Below, piece by piece: positions 23,201-33,592 of a DNA stretch of 64,000 bases. Each line of letters starts with the position of its first letter. Within the stretch, counting starts at the first letter, position 1. Below the pieces are notes generated by a model. That model ran no database searches. It worked only from the letters and a program-made list of their open reading frames with translations, and was not told where the DNA came from. Origin of the DNA: Notamacropus eugenii (Eukaryota > Chordata > Mammalia > Diprotodontia > Macropodidae); contig NC_092872.1 of the NCBI RefSeq assembly GCF_028372415.1, forward strand, positions 258,813,008-258,877,007. The letters are read 5' to 3'. A program made the position numbers and the translations under genes.

Positions 23201-26200
23201 CAAGTATTGAGGAAGGGGAGTCAGAAGCTGTGGAGTTTGACTACAATTGAGGAACACAAAGACAGAATCTTAAGAGTCAGAGTTGGAAGGCACCGTGGAG
23301 ACCATCTTCTCCCATCCTTTCACTTAACCGATGAGGAAGCTCACGTGCGGGTCTGATGGATCCCATTTCTCTCCCCCTCCCCAGCCCTCACTCAGCAAAC
23401 TCCAGTAGCTCTCTATTACCTCCAGGGTCAAGTATCAGCGTTTCTGTTTGACCCAGTCTTGTTACTCTTGACTCCCTCACAAAGTCTATGATCCAGAACT
23501 GCCTGTTGTTCCTTGCCTGCAAACATGCCATCTTCCATCTCTGCATGTCCGTAGCCTATTCTGAGAATATTCCTCTCCCTGGTGACCTGCAAGGCTCAGC
23601 TTAAAGCCTTCGTCCTCCTCCAGGAGGCCTTAGCTGTCTCCACCATGGCTAGCATCCCCCTTCTGAGATTACTTCCTATTTCTCTTGTAAGCATCTTGTA
23701 TGCACATCGCTGTTTGCCTGTTATCTTTCCTGTTGGACGGTGAGCTCCTTGTGAGCAGGCGCTGTTTTTGCTTTTCTTTGTATGTGTAGGGCATGCTACA
23801 GCATCACGCATACAGCAGGCACTTAATACATGCTTGTTGACTGACTGACTGACACAGGAAGCATCTGAGAGATCACAGGACTTGGAATCAGGAGACTGGG
23901 TTTGAATCTTGCCTCTGACACCAGCTGCGTTGGACTGGCTAGAGCCAGTCTGCAGCCTGTCCCTCCCTGACTCTCCCCTTTCTGCCAGGAAAGACATTAG
24001 GGGAAGAGGTGCCCTATGGCCTGGCAGGCTAGGTTGTGTCTTGGGGCTCTTTGAGCAGTGTGATGTGCCAACCATTGTTTGGGTTATGGAGCCCTCTAGA
24101 GGTACAGTCACGAACACTTCAGAGCTAGGGGTTCACCTAGCTGCCAAGGCTGAAGAATCCACAATTGACATGGGGGCTCTGGGACAGAGATGGGCAGTCT
24201 TGGCATTCATGCCACAGATGACATGTGGGGGATTCTGGATATCATTCACACTGCTGGTTCAATCAACAGCATGGGAAGGCATTTGTCTTCTCCTCTAAAG
24301 GGAGGAAGGGAAGGGATAAGCATTTATAAAATGCCTACTGTATGCCGGGCATACGGTAGTGTGCTGCTTCACAAATATTATCTCACAACAACCCTGGGAA
24401 GTAGGTAATAGGATTATCTCCATTTTACAGCTGAGGAAACTGAGGCAGATGAAAGTTAAGTGACTTTGCCCAAGTTTATACAGCGAGTAAGTATCTGAGG
24501 GAGATTTGAACTCACTCCTCCTAATTCTCCAGCCCCTATTGCCCGTCCACTGTACCACCTAGCTGCCTCTGAACTTTTAACGAATTCAGTTCTGCAATCT
24601 AAAAAGCATTCATCAAGCACCCACTGTCTGTAACACTCAGCTGACTGTGTGACTCTGGGAAAGCAACAACCTTTGATTGACTCAAAGATGAGAAGTTACA
24701 AAACAAGGGGCAGATCTATATTGGTGCAGGAGACTTCCTCATTAAGGTCTCCTTATATCAGTGAAATCACAGGCCTGGCCCATGTATAAAGGATTAGGCA
24801 AGTCTCTTCCCCTTTCTGTCCCTCAGTTTATTCAACTATAAATGGGTTGGGATTTATGATAGAAACTGCTCTCCACCTTCAGAGAAAGAACTGATAGGCC
24901 TGAATACAGATGGAAGCATACTTTCTTTTTAAATTTTTTTTGGGGCGATTTTTAGGTCTGTGTTTTCTTTCACAACATGACTAATACAAAAGTATTTTTT
25001 GCATGACTGCACATGTATAACCTATATAAAATTTCTTGTTATCTTAAAGAGGGGAGAGGAGTGGGAGGGAGGGAGAGAATTTGAAACTCAGAATTTTAAA
25101 AAAATGAATGTTAAAAATTATTTTTACATGTATTTGGAAAAAAAGATTACTTCAAAATTTAATTGGGTTGGATACCATCTAATATCCTTTCCAGCTTTAA
25201 ATTGATGATCCTCTGAATTACTTTGTGCTCTAATTAGTTAATCAACAAACATTTGTTGAGTCCCTACTTCAGCCTGGCATTGAGCTGGAAACCAGATAGT
25301 CCCTGCTCTCAAAGTGCTTACAATCCAGTTATCTATGTGTGCATCATATTCCCCTAGAAGGCTTTTGTTGTTTTTTAGTCTTGTCTGACTCTTCCTGATC
25401 CCTTTTGGGGTTTTCTTGGCCAAGACACTAACATGGTTTGCCATTTCCTTCTCCAGCTCATTTTACAGATAAGGAAAGTGAGGCAAACAGGGTTAAGTGA
25501 CTTGCCCAGGGTCATATAGTTAGTAAGTACCTAAAGATAAATTTGAACTGAGGTCTTCCTGACTCCAGGCCCAGCACTTCATCCACTTGATCACCTAGCT
25601 GCTAGTAGTATAGTGTAGCACACTACAGACTCCCAGAGATAAAAGTTGTATCTTATTTAATGTTGGGCTCTCTCCAGCCCTTCACACCATGCTCCATCTT
25701 CACGAAGCGTTAATTAAATGTTTGGACCTGCCCCAGCTAGTCCTTGTGCTTTGCCTTTGGTAACCTGAGTCCAGAATTTGCTTTGGATTGATTCATGCCT
25801 ATTACACGTCATCTCAGTTTGTTTGGCTCAGCCTTGGAGCCTGGTAAGATCTCACTGAATTGGTGAGATACTGAGTGGGGTTGTGGTTAGCTTTCATTGA
25901 AGCCACGAATGAGAGAGAGGCAGATGCAGGCTGGAGGTCTCTCCAAACCAGGCCCCAGGAAGTTAGGACAGAAACAGAGCTGTAACTAGAGAGTTTGGTG
26001 AACCAGGCAAGAACCCAAGACCTGACAAAAGCTCAAGGCACAAAGGTATCTTCTCAAGCTTCCGGGTAGCTTTCTGGAAAGTTTGCTTTTTGGCTATTCA
26101 TGCAAACCAAAGGCTAAGCTCACTTCCTTCTACTTTTCGAAAGGAACATCCGCTCACCCCACGCAGTGCTTCTTCCTCCTTCCCTTTCCAAGAAGACCAG

Positions 26201-29200
26201 TGACATCATCAGGCTCTAGTTTAGGCTGCACACAGAGCAAAGAACAAGATGGGAGGCTGGAAGGCAGAGCCTCTGGAGGTCTCTGCAATCCGCCTTTGTT
26301 ATTTCTCCATCTCAGTCTTGTGTCTCCCGTGAAATGTGACAAGTTCTCCAGTGTCAGAGAATTGCTCCTTGCCCTGCTCTGAGCCTGTCCCACCCACAGC
26401 AGCCTCTTTCACTTTCAGTTGCTATGATTGTTATGAAATCCTTCCTTTTACTCAATTTAAATTGATCTTTGCAGCTTCAGCCACTGGTTTAGCCCGCTGA
26501 AGCCCAGCAAGAGAGTCTCATTATTTTTTCTTTTATGTGACAACCTTTTCCCAAACCTGAAGCCCCAGAGTCTGCCCTTCTTTAGGATCAGTCTCCCCAG
26601 TCCCCTCAAACCCTGCTGCCATGCCAGTGTCTCAGCCTGGCGCTCCTGGTTCCCTTCCCCATGATGCTCTACTGCCTCTCTAAAACATAGCCCTGGAACT
26701 CAGCACAACCTGCAGATAGGGTCTGATCAAGTCAGAGGACAATGGGCAACCAGGATTTGGAGCCAGATTTTGGGCTACCGCTTTCTACCTGTGTGACCCT
26801 GGGCAAACCACTTTCTGGATCTCAGTTCCCTCATCTGTAAAGTGAGGTAGTTGTTATAGAGGATCTCAAAGTTCCTCTAAATCTATGAGCCTATGACTCT
26901 CACTTACCCCATTATGAACAATGTGTGGTCTATCATAGTGTGGCCTAAGATCACTTTAGCTTTTGGCTACCATGTTATGCCATACTCCTACTGAGCTTGC
27001 CAGCCACTAAGACTTCCTGATCTTTTTCTCATGAATTATTATTTACCCACATTCTCCCTTTCCTAGATTTGTTGGTTCATTTTCTGAGCCCCCCAACATA
27101 GGACTTTGCATGTGACTTGTCCAGGTTCTCATAGCTAGTAAATGCCTGAAGATGGATTTGAACTCAGGAAGATATCTCCACAACTGAAAGCCCTGAGCTC
27201 TATCCACTGTGCCACCTAGCAGCTCCATTGGTCTCTATTAAAGTCCTTATTAACTGATTCAGCCCAGTATCCATAGGATTATAGATCTACAATTGGAAGG
27301 AACCTCTGAGGTCATCTAGTACAATCTTCTCATTTTATAGATGAGGAAGCTGAGGCCTATGTAAAGTAAGCATCCAGAGCTTGAACCCAAGTCCTCTGAT
27401 CTCAGATCTGTCCTATTTAGTACATTGCTTCCTTCTGAACCACTGAGATCTTTTTGGGCCCCTATCCTGTGCTTCAGTATGTCAGGGGACGGGGATGGGG
27501 ATAGGAATGAGATGGGGAGGGGGATGGAGATGCGGATGGAGATGGGGATGGGGAGAGGGAGGGAATGGAGATGAGGATGGGGATGAGGAGGGGATGGAGA
27601 TGAGATATCAGCCATCCCTTCCAGTTCCTTCCTGCCCTTTGGACCTCCTTGGGTCTCAGTTTCCCCCTCTGTACAATGGGGAGGCTTGGATTCCAGCTCT
27701 CAAATCATACTCTTGTGATCTCTGCCCTTCCAGGTTGGCCATTTGATAATGTCACATGCAAAATAAGCGGTCTGGTCCAAGGCATGTCAGTTTCAGCTTC
27801 CATCTTCACCCTGGTTGCTATTGCTGTGGAAAGGTGAGTGAGCTGGGTGACCCACAGCTCCAGCCCCAGAGATTCCCCATCCTTGGGACCCCCAAGAGGA
27901 AAGACTGTGCCCCTGTGGTCCAGAGGCTGGGCTTTTGTTTCATTGGAACCTGTGATTCCCTTGGTCTAGGGACTTCCAGTGAGGAAGTGCTACCAACCAG
28001 TATAATTTGACATCTCCTCCAAAGTTTACAACCTTAGAGAATTGTCTGGGTTCCTAAGAGGCTCAGTGACTTGTCTGGGATCAGGGCTCTAGAGCTAACT
28101 GAGACCCACTCATGTTACAGATCAAGAGACTGAGACCCAAGAGAAATGGAGTAAACTGTACACATAAAAACACATATTGGTATTAGAAATGGGAATTGAA
28201 TTGGGGTCCTCAGAACCCAAACCAATGCTCTTTCCACTGGATGACACAAAAGAAAGACAGCCATTTAAAAAATTGAGTTGATGGGCAAGAATGTCTTTTA
28301 TGTACTTGGTGGTGAGTAAAGAGGGTTTGAGTCTGGTTTCCAATGGGCAGGAGTTTATTAGCAGTCAAATCTCTGAGCTTAAGGGAGAGATGCTGGCATG
28401 GGGATGGGAATGGGGATGGGGATGGAAATGGAGATGGGGATGGGGAAGAGGAGGGGATGGAAATAGAGATGAGGAGGGGATGGAGATGGGGATGGGAATG
28501 GAGATGAGGATGGGAATGGAGATGGGGATGGGGATGAGAAGGGGATGGAGATGGGGATGGGAATGGGGATGGAGATGGGGATGGAGATGAGGAGGGGATG
28601 GAGAGGGGATGGGGATGAGGAGAGGATGGAGATGGGGATGGGGATGAGAAGGGGATGGGGATGAGAAGGGGATGGAGATGGAGATGGGGATGGGAATGGG
28701 GATGGAGATAGGGATGGGGATGAGGAGGGGATGGAGATGGGGATGGGAATGGAGATGAGGATGGGAATGGAGATGGGGATGGGGATGAGGAGGGGATGGA
28801 GATGGGGATGGGAATGGAGATGAGGATGGGAATGGAGATGGGGATGGGGATGAGGAGGGGATGGAGATGGTGATGGGGATGAGGAGGGGATGGAGATGGG
28901 GATGGGAATGGAGATGAGGATGGGAATGGAGATGGGGATGGGGATGAGAAGGGGATGGAGATGGGGATGGGAATGGGGATGGAGATGGGGATGGGGATGA
29001 GGAGGGGATGGAGAGGGGATGGGGATGAGGAGAGGATGGAGATGGGGATGGGGATGAGAAGGGGATGGGGATGAGAAGGGGATGGAGATGGAGATGGGGA
29101 TGGGAATGGGGATGGAGATAGGGATGGGGATGAGGAGGGGATGGAGATGGGGATGGGGATGGGGATGGGGATGGATGGGGATGACAACCATTACTACCAC

Positions 29201-30296
29201 CACTGCTACTGCCATCATGGCTGACATTTACCTGGTGCTTTAAGGTTAACCAAAGTGCTAAAAGAACCAATCTATTTCAGTGTTATTGGGAGAAAAGCTC
29301 CTCATAAGCCTTGAAGGGCAGATATAAAGGTGAATGATGAACACCATCATGGCTGTTCTTTGGGTGTTGCTGCTGCCACCAATTCCATTTCTCTCTCTGC
29401 CCAGGTTCCGCTGCATTGTTCATCCCTTCCGCCAGAAGCTGACCCTGAGGAAGGCACTGGTCATCATCACCATCATCTGGGTGCTTGCACTGACCATCAT
29501 GTGCCCATCAGCCATCACTCTGACCGTTACTCAGGAGGAGGACCATTTTATGGTGGACAGCCAGAACCGCTCGTACCCCCTCTTCTCCTGCTGGGAGGCC
29601 TGGCCAGAGAAGGGCATGAGGAAGATCTACACCACAGTCCTCTTCTCCCACATCTACGTGGCCCCCCTGGCCATGCTCATCATCATGTATACCCGCATCG
29701 CCTTCAAACTCTTCAGGTCCCGGGACCCACAGCCCGATGAAACAGCCATGGAGAGGCAGCGTGTGTCCCGACGGAAGGCCAAGGCCGTGCACATGCTCAT
29801 CACCGTGGCCTTGTTCTTCACTCTCTCCTGGCTCCCTCTCTGGTGTCTGCTGCTCCTCATTGACTATGGCCACCTGAGCCAGCAGCAGCTGTATCTGGTC
29901 AGTGTCTACATCTTCCCCTTTGCTCACTGGCTTGCCTTCTTCAACAGCAGTGCTAACCCCATCATCTATGGCTATTTCAACAAGAATTTCCGCAGAGGCT
30001 TCCAGGCTGCCTTTCAGACCCAGCTTTGCTCCATCAAGTGGGGAAATCACAGGGAAGCCTACTCTGAGAGGCCTGGGAGACTCTTGGCAGGGGCCATGCG
30101 CAACCGGATCTTTGTGGAGGTGCAACCCAGTGACTCAGCCCTGCACACCGAGTCAGGCCAGAGCGGTGATGTCCAGAGGACGGGGCGCTTCTCCCTACAG
30201 CATGGTTGGATGGCCCATCGCCGACTGGCCAAGAAAGATCTAGAGGGTCAAGGCTGTTCCCACATACCTCTTAGCATCCCAGCTTGGGACATCTGA
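17217..30296 (+). CDS. NPFFR1: NPFFR1, neuropeptide FF receptor 1 (GPR147), four coding exons, complete
   Basis: This is a class A G-protein coupled receptor for RFamide peptides (NPFF, RFRP/GnIH), expected at the plasma membrane and coupled to Gi/o. The joined exons (7+312+100+892 bp) give 436 residues; I recall human NPFFR1 as 430. Seen in the translation: N-glycosylation sequons at N10, N19, N112 and N194; TM1 from about residue 44 with N60; D88 in TM2; C115 and C202 as the likely TM3-ECL2 disulfide; ERF (139-141) in place of DRY; W165 in TM4; P227 in TM5; W282 and P284 in TM6; NPIIY at 324-328 in TM7. The tail [14 protein letters not shown] resembles the human C terminus almost residue for residue. 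All splice junctions are GT-AG and all codon phases join correctly. NPFFR2 is less likely because of the N-terminal and C-terminal match. PPA1 follows on the same strand. Confidence 0.96.
18800..18940 (-). mobile_element. SINE with BovB/RTE-like segment, fragment
   Basis: From the plus strand: TTTTTCAGTCACATCTGACT, CATTTGGGGTTTTCTTGGCA, TTTACAGATGAGGAAACTGA. Same family as 19268-19425 and 25365-25610. Confidence 0.6.
19268..19425 (-). mobile_element. SINE with BovB/RTE-like segment, fragment
   Basis: From the plus strand: GGTGTTTTCTTGGCAGAGAT, GAGTAGTTTGCCATTTGCTT, GAAACTGAGGCAAACAGGGT. In NPFFR1 intron 1. Confidence 0.6.
20015..20215 (+). mobile_element. MIR-like SINE in NPFFR1 intron 1
   Basis: GTGAAAAGATCACTGGATTT, GTGACCATGTGCAAGTCCCT, CTCCTCTGTAAAATGAGGGG. 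Confidence 0.65.
20980..21136. mobile_element. Foldback hAT-like DNA element (MITE)
   Basis: The two halves are inverted repeats around 21080. ACAGAACAAATCC on the left pairs with GGATTTGTTCTGT on the right, and TCCAAGTTT pairs with AAACTTGGA further out; AGGTCCT/AGGACCT pairs near the arms' outer ends. A direct repeat CTAGTGC flanks it (20973-20979 and 21137-21143), which fits the 7-8 bp target duplications of hAT elements. There is no coding capacity. The family name is not assigned. Confidence 0.65.
21630..21800 (-). mobile_element. MIR-type SINE, antisense
   Basis: TCCAACCTCCTCATTCTACA, AATTTGAACCCAGGTCTTCT, TCTTTATCCACTCTACCACC. Confidence 0.65.
21829..21960 (+). repeat. Unassigned dispersed repeat, copy 2
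   Basis: Collinear with 7085-7208: AGGGCTTGGTTTGGTGCTTT, GATTGTCTAGATTTA, TAATGCAGATTAAACATAAA and TTGTTAAAAATTTATCAGCA. Confidence 0.6.
21984..22220 (+). mobile_element. MAR1-like CORE-SINE in NPFFR1 intron 1
   Basis: tRNA-like head GCAGTGGATAAAGTGCCAGG with CTAGCTGTGTGATTCTGGGT, then CTCACCTATAAAATGGGTGT and TGTGAGGATCGAATGAGGCA. Confidence 0.75.
22815..23126 (+). CDS. NPFFR1: NPFFR1 coding exon 2 (N-terminus, TM1, TM2)
   Basis: The exon follows a pyrimidine-rich acceptor ending TTCTAG and ends at ACAG|GTGAGT. It encodes residues 3-107: a glycosylated N-terminal tail with NDS and NST sequons, the FSSYYQH segment shared with human NPFFR1, TM1 with GN (59-60), and TM2 with LNLAVSD (82-88). 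The last base is the first base of the split codon G107, completed by exon 3. Confidence 0.96.
23380..23855 (+). mobile_element. L2 (CR1-clade) LINE 3' end in NPFFR1 intron 2
   Basis: It shows the L2-type order: CTCCAGGAGGCCTTAGCTGT, GTGAGCTCCTTGTGAGCAGG, CATACAGCAGGCACTTAATA and a terminal TGACTGACTGAC tail. Confidence 0.7.
24310..24570 (-). mobile_element. CORE-SINE, near full length, antisense
   Basis: From the plus strand: AAGCATTTATAAAATGCCTA, CTCCATTTTACAGCTGAGGA, and the reversed tRNA-like head CCACTGTACCACCTAGCTGC at its end. In NPFFR1 intron 2. Confidence 0.7.
24865..25155 (+). mobile_element. L1 3' UTR fragment in NPFFR1 intron 2
   Basis: Blocks CAGAGAAAGAACTGATAGG, TTTCACAACATGACTAATAC and a final AATGTTAAAAATTATTTTTA before TTGGAAAAAAAG match the L1 3' UTR seen at 56680-57085. 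Confidence 0.75.
25365..25610 (-). mobile_element. SINE with tRNA-like head and BovB/RTE-like segment, near full length
   Basis: From the plus strand it begins TTTTAGTCTTGTCTGACTCT and CTTTTGGGGTTTTCTTGGCC, continues TTTGCCATTTCCTTCTCCAG and GTGACTTGCCCAGGGTCATA, and ends with the tRNA-like head ATCCACTTGATCACCTAGCT. The segment before the head resembles ruminant BovB-derived SINE sequence. Confidence 0.7.
27085..27225 (-). mobile_element. tRNA-derived SINE head, antisense, in NPFFR1 intron 2
   Basis: GTGACTTGTCCAGGTTCTCA, GGATTTGAACTCAGGAAGAT, CTATCCACTGTGCCACCTAG. Confidence 0.7.
27280..27440 (-). mobile_element. MIR-type SINE, antisense
   Basis: ATCTACAATTGGAAGGAACC, CTCATTTTATAGATGAGGAA, AGCTTGAACCCAAGTCCTCT. 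Confidence 0.6.
27484..27605 (+). repeat. Short GGGGATG repeat in NPFFR1 intron 2
   Basis: About 120 bp of degenerate GGGGATGG and GGAGATG units, the same motif as the large array in intron 3, ending about 130 bp before exon 3. Confidence 0.9.
27734..27833 (+). CDS. NPFFR1: NPFFR1 coding exon 3 (ECL1, TM3)
   Basis: Acceptor CTTCCAG and donor AAAG|GTGAGT bound a 100-bp exon. It encodes [18 protein letters not shown] and the rest of TM3, ending at E139 and two bases of R140. It holds the conserved TM3 cysteine C115 and the ECL1 sequon N112. A short GGGGATG repeat lies about 130 bp upstream and a long one about 560 bp downstream. Confidence 0.96.
28394..29175 (+). repeat. GGGGAT-type minisatellite in NPFFR1 intron 3
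   Basis: About 780 bp built from hexamer-like GGGGAT, GGAGAT, GGGAAT and GAGGAG units. Higher-order structure is visible. A unit of about 65 bp starting GAGGAGGGG recurs at 28722, 28787 and 28852. A 277-bp block (28471-28747) is repeated at 28881-29157 with a single visible mismatch (an A/G change near the middle). The plus strand, which is the NPFFR1 sense strand, is dense in G runs and so could form G-quadruplexes. The array ends about 230 bp before exon 4. Long Ser/Pro/His frames on the minus strand are a by-product. Confidence 0.95.
29405..30296 (+). CDS. NPFFR1: NPFFR1 coding exon 4 (TM4-TM7 and C-terminal tail)
   Basis: The acceptor is CTGCCCAG and the frame is open from the third base of R140 to a TGA at 30294. 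It encodes [10 protein letters not shown]4, an ECL2 with [22 protein letters not shown]5, a basic third intracellular loop ending [13 protein letters not shown]6 ([10 protein letters not shown]), TM7 ([12 protein letters not shown]) and an intracellular tail of about 105 residues. The open frame that runs upstream of 29405 is intron read-through and is not part of the protein. Confidence 0.97.
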
Positions 30297-33094
30297 GGTG
30301 AGGGGCAGCGGCTGGCAGCTGGTGGCAACAGAGACCCTTGGAGTTGGACAGACTTGAAGGGAAATGTGCTGTTAGTAACAACTCGTCTCCACAGGGCTTT
30401 AAGGTTTGCAAAATGCTTTCCTCCCAACTGCCCTGTGAGGGAGATCACGTCATGGATACCAAGCTAAAAGAGATGTTTGCTTCCACCTTCTTGGGTGACA
30501 GCCTAAGCCCTTTGTTGTTACATAGTACCCCACGTGCCACCCTTTGCATTCTGTCTCATGGTTACAGAGGCAGAGAGTCTTGGAGAGGTGAACAGCCTTG
30601 CCCAAAGATACACACTCAGCATTAGAGCTGAGATTCAAGCCCAGGTCTCCTGATTGAAGATTGGAGCTTAATTCCTCTGCAATAAGGTGAGCTTTCGGCA
30701 ATGTCAGCCACCTCTGCCAAAGCAGTGACACCTGGTTTAGGGGTCCAGAGAATGTGCTGAGATTTCCAGGTTGTCCCGTTGGGGATAGAAAAAGAAGAGA
30801 TCTAACTCTGCTCTGACTCTCATAACCAGACCTTGCCATCCAACCCCCACCACCACTGGAGGAGAAAGGCCGGTACAACAGCTTGCTCTCAGGAATCATA
30901 TAGGATTTCCATTTAGTCTTTTAAATTTGTGGTTGGGAGAAAAAGTGAATTGTCTTAACTCCCTTGGATTCTCTGAAGCTCATTGGGGCTGCAGCCATTT
31001 CCCACAATCTGGGTCTTTTCTTGCAAATCCCTGGGTTTTGGCAACACATCAGCCAGCTAGACTTCCGTCCTGGTGCCAACACACCCTCTTTAGAGAGTCC
31101 CTGTAGGACTGATGACCTAATAATCCACCCTGGGCTGTGCCCAAAGTCTGCTCTACAGAGAAACACAGGAATTCCCTCATCTACTCCCATCATTCTCAGC
31201 CTGGTATTGAAACTAAGACATCTTGTTTGTATTTCCAAGGGGATTTCTCTCCTGGGAGGTTTCACAGATGGGTTTCAATTCAACAAATATTTATTACTCA
31301 ACTGAACTAACATTTTTTGAATGTCTAATATGTGCAGAGCAATGAGAGACATGAAGATTTATTTAAAAAAAAAAAAAGCCCTGGCCTCAAGGAATTTACA
31401 CCTCTACCCAGGCAGAGTCCTTGTTTTTGAAGAAAGTAAAGATCATAAAGTAAAGCCTTGATGAACTGGAACCGTCAATTTGTCAGCATTTAACTTTGTG
31501 AAAGAGGAAATAAGAAAAAAATGAAATTAGAGAGTTATATTCTAAATATTTCAGGGACCTGTGGTCTGGTCCGAGGGTCACTTTATACTTTTTCCAGATA
31601 CTTTACTTATTCCAGTAGATATTTAGTAGATATGTTCATGAGCTGCCAAGGTCAAAACACTTAGCCCCTGGTGGTCAGACATCTAGTGTGGACCCTTCCT
31701 GGTCTTACTCAGGCTGATTCTCAGAGAACAGACATATGGCCTGTCCCTGGGCCTACACTCAAAGTTTTTTCAACTTGGTGGCTTTATCAGATGAGTTCAG
31801 CAAACCATGTGGGTTTACAATCCACTTCCATAGCCTTGGATTATCCAGGGTCATCTCTACCCCCTAGTAAGGTCTCAGAGTAGAACTTTACAGGAGGCTG
31901 AGAAATTTAATTGAAGAAAAAACTCCACAGAGTATTGGGGTGACCCAGTTTCAAAGACTTACCCACAATTTCTCCACCTACAGTCCTGGAGACTAGTTGG
32001 TTGTTGGTGTGCAGAGTGGTGAGCATGGAGCCTCCATAAGGGCCTCCATGAGCCCAACTGAGGTACAGTTGTGACCCTCACCGTGCTTTACTTACACAGG
32101 TAGGAAAGTGGACGTGGGCATTGGAGAAAGATTCTTAACCATTTTGTTTTTCTGGTTTGGCTAAAATCTCCCTGAACTAGAGCCCTCATTCTCTAAGCTT
32201 CCAGGTTTGGGGAAGCTTAGAGAGGCTAGTTTCTTATGTGAATCATTAATATGTATAATGTCTATGAGTCCAAGGCCTCTGGCCTAGCAGAACTCTCTAT
32301 GCTGCGGTGGGAGGGGAATCAGACATGTTCTACTTGGCCTCCAAGGACAGAGCCAGGAAGAGTGGGTAGGTATAGGCTGCTTTGAACTTCATGTCCTAAG
32401 AATTTAGGGCTGCCCCAAAGCAGAGTGAGCTACCGAGGGAGGTGAGTTCCCTGTCCCTGGAGATCTTCAATGGGAGGACAGATGACTCGTTGGACAGGTT
32501 GTGGTGGGGACTAATTCAGGGAGATGAAATAGCCTCTGGACTGGACTGCCTTCCAGCTCCAAGATTCTGTGATTGTCTTTACTCAGGAAGAGGAAAGCTA
32601 TTTGTGAATTTGTTGTTCCCTATAATCCTTAGGAGAAAACCTATGGGATTCACCTCCTCCCCTTTTATGAAGTGCATTATGTGACATACAAGTCTCCTTC
32701 CCAAGTCTCTACCACAGTCATGCTTGTGAGAAAGAGGACTGAGAACTAACAGTTTCTTCATAGACCTCGGTTCAGGGCTTTAAAAATAGGCCAGAGGAAA
32801 AATCACCTCAGGGCTCCCTTGGCCCCCTCTGGGGACTGGGACCTGGCCCAAGCCTCCAGCTGCTTTGCTTTTGAGCCCAACTTTTTTTTTCAGCAGTTCC
32901 CACCCCCTTCCATCTTAATGAAGGAGCTGGTGGGGGTCCTGGTAAGACCTCTGCCTTTAGAATCAGAGGCCTGGCTTCCAATGCTGATCTGCTCCATGTG
33001 TTCCCTGTGGAGTCTTGGGCATGTCTCTTTCCTGGGCCTTAATTACCCTCTCTGTAAATTGAGCAGGTCATTTAGATTTAGGGGTCATTAGATC

Positions 33095-33277
33095 CCGACA
33101 TGAGTACATTTCAGAAGCCTATGAACTTGGTTGAGATAAAAATCACATCTTTCTTTTTGCTAAAGTCTAATGGAGATTTAGCATTTCCTTCAACTATGAT
33201 TGTAGACAGTAAACTACAGTCAGATGAGATTTCACCAGACTGCCAAAGGGGTCCGTGATGCACAGAGGGTTAAGAAC
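33095..33277 (-). mobile_element. hAT-like non-autonomous element, copy 1
   Basis: It ends in CCAGACTGCCAAAGGGGTCC and GGGTTAAGAACA, the inverted-orientation end of a family also seen near 46652, 54208 and 63740. Confidence 0.45.
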
Positions 33278-33504
33278 ATCTGGCTTTGAGGATCTCCAAG
33301 GTCCCAGTTATAAATTCTGTGATAACTGCCTGCCAAGGGTCATCAGCCTGCCCTGAGTCTCTGCTCAGCCAATTATACTGGTTCTACTGGGACAGCAAAA
33401 GAAACTATGTTCCTGCTACAGCAGCAGGTGTTATATGTCAGACTAGCTCATCCCAGGGCTGGTTCCCCAGAGTCTGCACAAGGTGTCCTGTTGTTGTTTT
33501 TAGA

Positions 33505-33592
33505 ACGAAGGAAGGAAGGAAGAAAGGAAGGGAGGAAGGAAAGAAGGAAAAAGGGAAGGAAGGGAGGAGGAAGGGAAGGAAGGAGGAAACAA
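33505..33592. repeat. GGAA-type polypurine microsatellite
   Basis: Interrupted GGAA/GAAA units, about 85 bp. Confidence 0.85.

Noticed and set aside
28394-29175. Regular repeats resembling a CRISPR array
   Set aside because: The units are contiguous and degenerate with no unique spacers, and the host is a mammal.
28210-29270. Three long minus-strand frames (282-325 codons) rich in Ser, Pro, His and Ile
   Set aside because: They are translations of the GGGGAT minisatellite in all frames; no start context or non-repeat domain.
29334-29404. Upstream extension of the NPFFR1 exon 4 frame with its own ATG
   Set aside because: It precedes the acceptor at 29404 and is intronic; splice phase and homology start the exon at 29405.
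29508-30125. 205-codon minus-strand frame opposite NPFFR1 exon 4
   Set aside because: Shadow of a conserved coding exon; no independent support.
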